Assembly (NCBI GenBank): GCA_030522415.1
Contig: CM060114.1
Location: 26,997,804 to 27,061,803, forward strand
Length of the DNA: 64,000 nucleotides
Direction: 5' to 3'
DNA from: Channallabes apus
Taxonomy: Eukaryota; Chordata; Actinopteri; Siluriformes; Clariidae
Below the pieces are notes generated by a model. It did not search any database, was not told where the DNA came from, and was given only the letters and a program-made list of their open reading frames with translations. The position numbers were made by a program, and so were the translations under genes. This document shows positions 55,921 through 64,000 of the stretch, piece by piece; position 1 is the stretch's first letter; the number at the start of each line of letters is the position of its first letter.

Positions 55921-57260
55921 CATACAATGTTCATTCTCAGAGCCCTACATACAGAGCCTTCTCATTTTCTATAAAGACATGAGCAAAGGGTGGGGGGAAT
56001 GAAAGAATAATGACGGCTGTCATGAAAAGTGAGACAGGTCTTTACATGCTGAGTATTCTATAATTGGAGCCCTTTGTTCGGGTAGAAAAGCAATAATCTG
56101 GCACTTTTTGTCCCTCTCAATGGAGCTGTCACACTCCTTTTCACCAAATCTTGGAAAATGGCAGAATGAAATGAGACAGCATCATAACAGTTCTACAGTA
56201 GGCTATATGCAGATGAAATCAAAATATTTTTAAATATTCAAAGTGGTTTTACAAAATATTGTTAATCTGTTAATCAGGGATATACTGAAAAACTTCATGC
56301 TATAAAAAAGTAATACATTAATTAAATAAAATGAAAACATAGATGCCATAGAATAACTGAAAGGGCCAGATTAAAATTGTGTAAATTTGTTGCCCTCTAC
56401 TGGCTAGAAGTGTAACAACAACTAAAATTAACAGTATAAAGTATTATGCATACGTTTTTGCATCTTGTATTCTACATATTATATTAATTATTATTATTTG
56501 TATTAATTGTTGTGTCATGAGTTGGTCCACAATGCTTCCCATGAGACACGAGGAAGTCCAGTCCAACAGCAAAAAGAGACTAGCCTACAGTATATTTTGT
56601 GAGGCAGCAGATAAAAGGAAAAGAGGGAGGAGAAGTCTGTGTGAGAGGAAAAATAATGTGACAATTTTTAGACATGCATAATGATCTGATTTTCTTTCCC
56701 TTCTTTCAGTGGTGAGCTAAACGAATGCTGTCAATATGATATATTGTGGAATATGTTTTGTTTTCTATTGTGTAAAATCATTACGGCCATGCTTTATAAG
56801 TCTACAGATGCAAAACCAAACTCATACAGCCAAACACTTTCAAAAAGTAAAAAATAAATACATGAATAAACAGATCGGGGACACAAGAGTTTTTTGGGGT
56901 GGTGTTATCTTAGGGTGCAAGTCCATGGTTCCCCTATTCAGCAGGTCTCTATAGAAAAGTCTATTGCGAATACAAAACTAGCAATTAAGTTGTGAGTGTG
57001 GCTTTTCTTTTCCCTGATCCAAGTGTTTTTGGTTAGTGTGCCAACAAAATTGCCGGTTTATTGTGAATAGTAGGTTTGCTGTTTAGAATCGTATAAAGCA
57101 GGGGTTCTGCTGTTTGTAGTGAAAAGAGTCTTAGTCTGATAAAGCATTGCTGTCCACAAGTATTGGATCAAAAAGTCCAAGGCTTGTATTTTTTTGTATA
57201 GTCTACCGACGGCCATATTGCTTATGAACATATATATTGTCCTATAAACGTATCTGATAA
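55329..57260. other. CpG-rich upstream flank, then non-coding sequence
   Basis: 55380-55480 contains gcgcgcgcgc and other CpGs and could be promoter sequence for a minus-strand gene. It is followed by a poly-C/A tract (55470-55500). GT repeats lie at 55704-55736 and CA repeats at 55884-55918. The rest to 57260 shows no gene or element that I recognise. Confidence 0.45.
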
Positions 57261-58591
57261 TCAGATACCTAGGGAGAACCTGATTTGCTGTACCACAGCA
57301 TGGTTTCTCTCTCCTTCACTCTGACACATTCGAACATATCCATGCCTCATCAGTGTGCTGATTTTAAGAGCTAGATAATGAGTGATGATGATTAACAAGC
57401 TAATCAAACAAACAAAAAAAAGAATCAAATGATTTGAGAACACACAAGAACACACATTGTATAAAGAACAGTATTTTTAAACTTCCTCTCGTAATCTACT
57501 AAATCACATTTCGATTATGTTCGAGTCATTCTGCTGAGTGGCTGAGTTTTTATAGCTGGTTGCGACCAAATAATAGACTCTGCGAAGCAGGAAAAATCCA
57601 ATAAAAGCATTATGAATCTTTCATCAGAGTGAATATTGTCTTTTAGCTAACCTTTAGGGGCAAAACGATGCATTTCTTCATACTGAAGCAATATAAAAAA
57701 ATTTCTGTGAGCTTTTTTTTCTTTTTAAAGACATGATAGAATATTTATATTATTAAGAATTAAACTCAAAGTGGTGAAAAAAAAGATTATAAACACTCAC
57801 TGGCCACTATGGTAATGGACCACCTTTACTCTTAGAACAGTCTCAGTTTATGGCTGGCTGTATTCCACAAGATATTGGACACATTCCGCTGAGCTTCTGA
57901 TCCATGTTTACATGACTGAGTTACACAATTTGTCGTGCATGTCCTGCAAATCTCACATTCTTTCACATGGATACGTGATACATCATGCTGGAAGGAGTCA
58001 TTATAAGATGGTATACTGTGGCCATGAAAGAAAACATGGCGAGCAAACAGTACTCAAATGCTAATTGTGGTATTACGGTGCAGCAAAAGTTTGGACACAC
58101 CTTCTAATCCAATATTTTTTGGTTTGTGACTTATTTTCTAAATTCTAGAACAATAATGGAAATTTCAAAACTATGAAATAAACATATGGAATTAGATAAT
58201 TCCATAATTAGGTAATTCCATATATAACAACACCAACAACAATAGTCAGTTGTTATTTTAAGACACAAAGGTCAGCTGTTCTGAACCAGGTTTTGTGAGA
58301 ACAGTATTGTCAAGTGCATTTGCCAAACCCATCAATCATCATAATGAAACTGGCTGTCATGAAGACCATTGCAGGAAAACAAGACCAAAACTTTCCTCTA
58401 CTGCAGAGGTTCATTTAGAGGTATCAGCCTCAAAAATCATCACTTAATAGCACCTCAGATTAGAGCCGTTATGAAGAGGAGATTACTGTATACTTTAGAT
58501 GCCTTCAGCATTGTTTTACGATGTACATAGAAATAAAAATCAGGAAAGGCCATGAAATTAGAAGGTGTGTTCAAACTTTTGACTTAGAGAG

Positions 58592-58935
58592 GTGGCGCGG
58601 TGGTGTAGTGGTTAGCACTGTCGCCTTCCACCTCCAGGGTCTGGGTTCGATTCCCGGCCAGGCTCGATTCCTTTCTCTGTGTGCATGGAGTTTGCATGGC
58701 TTGGTGCTTGGTGGGTTTCCTCCGGGTACTCCGGTTTCCTCCCACAGTCCAAAGATATGCAGGTTAGGCCCAAAAAATATGCCCATAGTATGTGAGTATG
58801 TGTGTTTGTGCCCTACGATGGATTGGCATCCTGTCCAGGGTGTACCTTGCCTTGTACCCTACGCTTCCTGGAACAGGCTCCAGGTCCCTGCGTCCCTGAG
58901 GATAAAGACGTATAGAAGATGAGTGAGTGAGTGAT
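58592..58935 (+). mobile_element. tRNA-derived SINE, nearly complete
   Basis: Head ggcgcggtggtgtagtggtt, B-box gggttcgattcccg, the conserved ccggtttcctcccacagtcc body, and a tail ending in gatgagtgagtgagtga. This copy shows the family's full length (about 344 bp), against the deleted copy at 1464. Confidence 0.85.
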
Positions 58936-59385
58936 ATAATAGTACATAACTTAATAGCAATAGTATTAGCATAGCATATCATTCTGGTACTGACGCCATT
59001 TCAAAGTTCTTTAAAGTGATATTGGCATGTACTGATTAAAATGCATTACATGATTATATATTATAGATTATAGACTATTAAGAAGTAAAATGATAGATTA
59101 TAGACTATTAACAAGTAAAAAATGTATACAGATCCAATAATTAACTTAGCAACATAGGGTTATAGGTTCTTGTCCAAGAGATCAAAAGTGGCAATTTGGC
59201 AATTCAGGGATTTCTGCTATTTCAAACTAAATGACATTCATACTGACAAGACATTTAGCATGTTAAGTTTTGTTCCTTATTACAGTAGATAAAAAACGAT
59301 CACTAGTGTTTTTAGGATTTTGGAACATTAATAGTGAAACTCCACCTTCTGAACCCTCGTAGCTATAGTATTTATGATATTTATA

Positions 59386-59492
59386 GCAAACTCCATGCAC
59401 ACAGAGACAGGAATTCGAGTCTGGCCGAGAGTCGAACCCGGACCCTGGAGGTGCCAGGTGACAGTGCTAACCACTACACCACCATGCCGCCT
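59386..59492 (-). mobile_element. SINE head fragment, inverted
   Basis: Counterpart of 2193-2299 in the second duplicated block, with the same A- and B-box remnants. Confidence 0.75.
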
Positions 59493-60446
59493 ACTATCCC
59501 TTTAATGATCTCATATTAACAAATATGAGTGCTCAGAGTGACATAAGAGCCTTTACAAAGATTAGATAAAGCAAGTATCATTGCTTAAATAATAAAATAA
59601 CATTAGGGCCATAACAAATCACACTATTTTTACTTTTGATATGTATTTAAAATTTAAATACGAATTGAAATTAGAATTTTTATTTACTTTTGATACATTT
59701 TTCAATTTGAAAGCAATAACTTTTTGAATAAGTTAAGTGTGTTAATCCTTTATTAATCACATACATTACTGCACAGTGGAATTAATAATTCTTCACATAT
59801 TCTAGCTTTTTTTTGTTTTGTTTTAAATAGGCTGGGGACAGAGCGCAAGGTCAGCCATTATATAGCACCGCTGGAGCAGACAAGGTCAAGGGCCGAACAG
59901 CTCGAACCCAGAGGTGTCAAGTAACGAAGTACAAATACTTCGTTACCTTACGTAAGTAGAAATTTTTGGTATCTATACTTTACTGGAGTAATTATTTTTC
60001 AGCCGACTTTTTACTTCTACTCCTTACATTTTCACGCAATTCTCTGTACTTTCTACTCCTTACATTTTAAAAATAGCCTCGTTACTCCTATTTTATTTCA
60101 GCTTGTCATTCAAAAAATAAACAAACAAAAAAAAACATTCGGATAAATCGCGCCATCCGGATGGAGCGAATTTGATTGTGGTTGGATGATGTAATGTTTG
60201 CATGCAGTTCTGTTCCAAGTTTTCTGTTCAGCATCATGACTCTGACGTAAGCACGTAAGCACGTCGAGCGGGGCGAGGTAACTAAGCGTGTGTAATCTGC
60301 CACTGGGTATGCGCATGAGAGAACAAAAAAAGTAAACGGCATATTCGCTAACAACTCCGTTTGTCTATGTGATCTTTATTTTCTTCTATACCGAAGGACG
60401 TTACAGGTGAGAAGTATAAGCATACCATTCTGACACCCTGTTGGTT

Positions 60447-63352
60447 CAATTCAATTCAATTCAATTCAGTTTTATTTGTATAGCGCTTTTAACAATTGAC
60501 ATTGTCTCAAAGCAGCTTTACACAATCAAAAGAATTATTTAAGTTTGTATGGAATGTGAATGTGTATGAATCAAAATGTTCAGATAGTCCCTGGTGAGCA
60601 AGCCCGAGGGCGACAGTGGCAAGGAAAAACTCCCTGAGACGGTAATAGGAAGAAACCTTGAGAGGAACCAGACTCGACAGGGAACCCATCCTCATCTGGG
60701 TGAAACAGATAGCAGGAAATGATCTGCATTTATACAGTGTTAAGTGTTAGGTTCAGCTATAATAGTTGATGTTAATTGATGTTATAATAGTTGATGTAAA
60801 ATGGAGTCCAGTAGTTATTCGAGACTCAGATAGACTTGTAGAAAGTTCCAGTCCTGAACTATCGAATTGTCAAGTCCTCAGAGAAACAGCTGACCACACC
60901 AGTCGAGGCCAGAACCATCTTCTAAGTAGATAGAATCATCCCCAGACACCAGGCGCATCCCAAAGAGAAACACGGGGCATCCATGCGACGAGACCTCCAA
61001 CCAGAAACCGGGCACCAGGATGGATCAGACAGGTCCGGAGGGCAGAGGGAGTCTGGATCACTGGCAGCTCAGGAACCACATGTGTAGCTCAACAGAGAGA
61101 GAAAGAGTGAAAGGGGGAGACAGGGGGAGAGAGGAAAGAGAAAGAGGGGGAGGAAGAGAAGAGGAGGAGAGATTGCAATTAGGTATGGTCACAGTCACAA
61201 TGTATAATGTGAATGTATATTTACTGTAGAGTGCAAGCAGGGACTCCGGCAGGACTAACTATGACAGCATAACTAAAAGGGAGAGCCAGAAGGAAACACA
61301 AACATGAGGGCTCCCTGAGATGTAAAGCAAACAATCACCTCACCGTCAACAAACCTGAGTGATCAAATGAGACTGAGGAAGACAGCATCTAAACATACCA
61401 GTTCACCATAATACTCTACGTCCATGAGTCCCCCAGATCTGCTCCTTTACCTTATGGCAAATCTATTTACAAAAATGCTTGGTTAAATAAATAGGTTTTG
61501 AGCCTAGACTTAAACACTGAGACTGTGTCTGAGTCCCGAACACTATTTGGAAGATTATTCCATAATTTTGGGGCTTTGTAAGAAAAAGCTCTGCCCCCAG
61601 CTGTAGTTTTCATAATACGCGGTACTGATAAGCAGCCTGAATCCTTTGACCGAAGTAGGCGTGGCGGATCGTAAGACACTAGCAGTTCGCTCAGATACTG
61701 CGGCGCGAGACCATTTAATGCCTTATATGTCAAGAGTAGTGTTTTAAAATCAATGCGAAATTTCACAGGGAGCCAATGCAGTGAAGATAGGATAGGGGTG
61801 ATGTGCTCATATCTTCTGGTTCTAGTGAGGACTCTCGCTGCTGCATTTTGGACTAGCTGAAGCTTGTTTATGCACCTAACAGAACAACCAGACAGTAAGG
61901 CATTACAATAGTCCAACCTAGAAGTGATAAAAGCATGAACTAGTTTTTCTGCATCATTTAGCGACAATATATTTCTTATTTTGGCGATTTTTCTAAGGTG
62001 AAAGAATGCTATCCTGGTGATATTATCTACATGAGCTTCAAATGAAAGGCTGGAATCTATAATCACGCCAAGGTCTTTTACTGTTGCACTTGACGGAACA
62101 GAAAGGCCATCTAAAGTTACGGTGTGATCTAAGATTTTACTTCTAGCTGTATGCGGTCCTATGACTAGAACTTCTGTCTTATCCGGATTAAGCAGAAGGA
62201 AGTTAATTAGCATCCAATTTCTTATGTCCTGAACACATTGCTCAACTTTAGTAAGATGGTTTTTCTCATCAGGTTTTGTTGAGACGTATAGCTGTGTGTC
62301 GTCAGCATAACAATGAAAACTAATACCATGCTTACGGATTATGTTGCCCAGAGGAAGCATGTAAAGGGAAAAAAGCAGTGGGCCTAAAACTGAACCCTGC
62401 GGAACGCCAAACTCCACTAGAGAACATGCAGAATAATCACCATTTAAGTCTACATACTGATAACGATCGGTCAAATAGGATCTGAGCCAGAAGAGGGCTG
62501 TACCCTTAATTCCTACTACATTTTCTAATCTGTGAAGAAGAATAGCATGATCAATGGTGTCAAAAGCTGCACTGAGGTCGAGTAATACAAGCATAGTTAC
62601 ACAACCCTGATCAGAGGCCAATAGGAGGTCATTTACTACTTTAACAAGTGCTGTTTCTGTGCTGTGATGAGGCCTAAATCCTAACTGATACAGTTCATGT
62701 ATGCCATTTCTATGTAGATATGAGCATAGCTGCTCCGCTACTATCTTTTCCAGAATCTTAGAGATAAAGGGGAGGTTTGATATTGGCCTGTAATTGGACA
62801 GCTGACAGGGGTCGAGGTCAGGTTTCTTAATTATTGGTTTAATAACTGCTACTTTAAAAGATTTTGGAACATAACCAATGCTGAGTGAGGAATTAATTAT
62901 TCTCAACAGCGGTTCTGTTATTACTGGTACTATCTGTTTAAGAAAATGTGTCGGTATAGGATCTAATATACAGGTTGATGAATTTGCAGAAGAGAGTGAA
63001 ATTAGTTCATTCTCTTCAAGAGGAGTAAAGTATTCTAGGTTTGAATCTGACATGGCTAGGTTAACATCAGTATCAATTACATTGTTTGGTTTCAAAGCCT
63101 CAATTTTATGCCTGATATTTACAATTTTATTATTAAAAAAGTACATGAAGTCCTCACTATTGCATGATGTTGTTGTGGAGATTTCTGTAGTGGTCTTATT
63201 TCTGGTTAATTTGGCCACGGTATTAAATAAAAATCTAGGATTATTTTTATTTTCTTCTATAAGAGTGGAGAGATACGTTGATCTAGCTACACTAAGAGCT
63301 TTCCTATAGTTCAGGATGCTCTCTTTCCATGCTATTTGAAATACCAACAATT
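60447..63352 (-). mobile_element. L2-clade LINE, 5'-truncated
   Basis: Flanked by GTTGGTT at 60440-60446 and 63353-63359, a target-site duplication. The 3' tail is ATTGA-type, as in the L2 at 6637. It lacks the endonuclease and ORF1 and begins within the linker of ORF2. Very similar to 6637-9532. Confidence 0.92.
61467..63352 (-). pseudogene. L2 ORF2, RT domain open but lacking endonuclease
   Basis: About 625 in-element codons without a stop. It reads [18 protein letters not shown], then [19 protein letters not shown], motif [19 protein letters not shown], motif [18 protein letters not shown] and motif [13 protein letters not shown], and ends [14 protein letters not shown]. The upstream start (to 63386) lies in flanking DNA. 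It preserves the reading frame and motif-A Asp that the copy at 7641 has lost, and serves as its reference, but without the endonuclease it is not a complete replicase. Confidence 0.92.
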
Positions 63353-63540
63353 GTTGGTTGGTACGCGATCCATCGCACCTGCACATGACGTTACATCACA
63401 CACTCCAGCAAGGACGTTTGAATAAATTAGCATTTTCGGTTGATAACGTTGTGATAAGTATATGAAGATGTCCGTGATAGAGACTCAAGATTCGAGCGAA
63501 ATGTCACAACCAAGCACCAGCGAGGAAGGTAACAGCACCA

Positions 63541-63596
<56 letters not shown>
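63541..63596. repeat. CA microsatellite
   Basis: About 54 bases of uninterrupted CA, immediately after the small exon-like frame in the hAT element. Confidence 0.95.
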
Positions 63597-64000
63597 CTGC
63601 CCTGGGTACACTAATTTTCTTGTATGTTGCCCTCACAGATTCCTGCAGCTAAGCTTGGATGTACATTTACATTTCAATAAAGGTTACGGATGACATGCCT
63701 CTGAAGTTTGACTTTTTGCACCATTAAAACGCACCAACTAGTTATCATATCTTCTTCTCCATAAAACATGTTAATGCTCAGTAGTACATGGTTCTTTAAT
63801 GTGTATGCATTGTACTAAAAAGCATTCTTTTCAATTGCCATATACAGTATCCCAAATCACTATGGCCATTTAAAAATACAACAAAAAAACAACACATTTT
63901 TCTTTTCTTTTTTTTATGAGGTGTTAGTGCAGTATATAGGCCCGTGGCACAGACTAAGCTTTTATCCTTAATGCTTTTTTCCCCCCTCACGTTACTTTTA

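Larger units (their letters stand above)
57261..59908. repeat. Long duplicated block, copy B
   Basis: Second copy of 1-2716, same orientation. Contains the Tc1 fragment (58079-58581), a more complete SINE (58592-58935), an inverted SINE head (59386-59492) and a SINE piece (59745-59908). It is broken at ctcgaacc, where a hAT-like element begins. Confidence 0.9.
59909..64000. mobile_element. hAT-like element, left part, continuing past the window
   Basis: Begins CAGAGGTGTCAAGTAACGAA and gtacaaatacttcgttacc, a known type of fish hAT terminus. It starts right after ctcgaacc, the last bases shared with copy A of the duplication. It contains an L2 LINE (60447-63352). A short exon-like frame at 63467-63530 reads MSVIETQDSSEMSQPSTSEE before gt. 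The right end is not in the window. Confidence 0.6.

Overview
The window reads as nuclear DNA of a teleost fish. It is dominated by transposable elements typical of fish: L2, RTE and Rex1/CR1-like LINEs, many Tc1/mariner elements, hAT elements and hAT MITEs, Harbinger elements, a CACTA-like end, tRNA-derived SINEs, and long TA and CA microsatellites. Host coding sequence is sparse and split into short exons with GT/AG borders. I cannot name the species, and I see no prokaryotic feature, CRISPR array or rRNA gene.

Host genes. (1) The minus strand from 30969 down to 23791 carries eight good exons of a class-B plexin, best matched to plexin-B2: signal peptide, Sema domain, first and second PSI domains, and the start of the next region. 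About 70 residues between the first PSI exon and the next exon are missing. One exon contains a local frame mismatch. The rest of the receptor (IPT repeats, membrane span, cytoplasmic GAP region) is not in the window. A CpG-rich exon-like segment ending in a good donor at 55067 may be its non-coding first exon, which would make intron 1 about 24 kb of mostly transposons. (2) On the plus strand, the first coding exon of a sulfonylurea receptor (ABCC9/ABCC8 type) is split by an L2 LINE. Its ATG and first four codons are at 18536-18547, and the rest of the exon is at 21908-22040, ending at a splice donor. No later SUR exon was found.

Layout. 1-2716: first copy of a duplicated block (second copy 57261-59908). 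2769-4747: hAT element. 6637 to about 12400: near full-length L2, minus strand, whose ORF1 is split by a 573-bp Harbinger MITE. 12531-14151: complete Tc1-like element with an open DD34E transposase. 15400-18000: decayed Tc1 pieces. 18549-21904: the L2 inside the SUR exon, itself holding a hAT MITE. 22000-31000: plexin exons with a run of Tc1 elements strung along TA/CA microsatellites in one intron. 31000-34100: Tc1 and hAT pieces. 34100-37900: apparently single-copy sequence. 37898-41639: hAT element, broken Harbinger transposase, CCAAT-rich promoter-like segment, 82-bp tandem repeats and a CACTA-like end. 41918-48450: nested hAT elements and MITEs. 48454-54854: an RTE LINE with a 20-bp target-site duplication, interrupted by an intact 999-codon Rex1/CR1-like LINE. 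55000-57260: CpG-rich candidate first exon and flank. 57261-64000: second copy of the duplicated block, entered by a hAT element that itself holds a 5'-truncated L2.

I found no operon-like or defence-like system. The most interesting signals are historical: a LINE in the fifth codon of a channel-subunit gene, a partly eroded plexin, insertions that can be ordered precisely from their target-site duplications, and several elements with open reading frames that may have been active recently.
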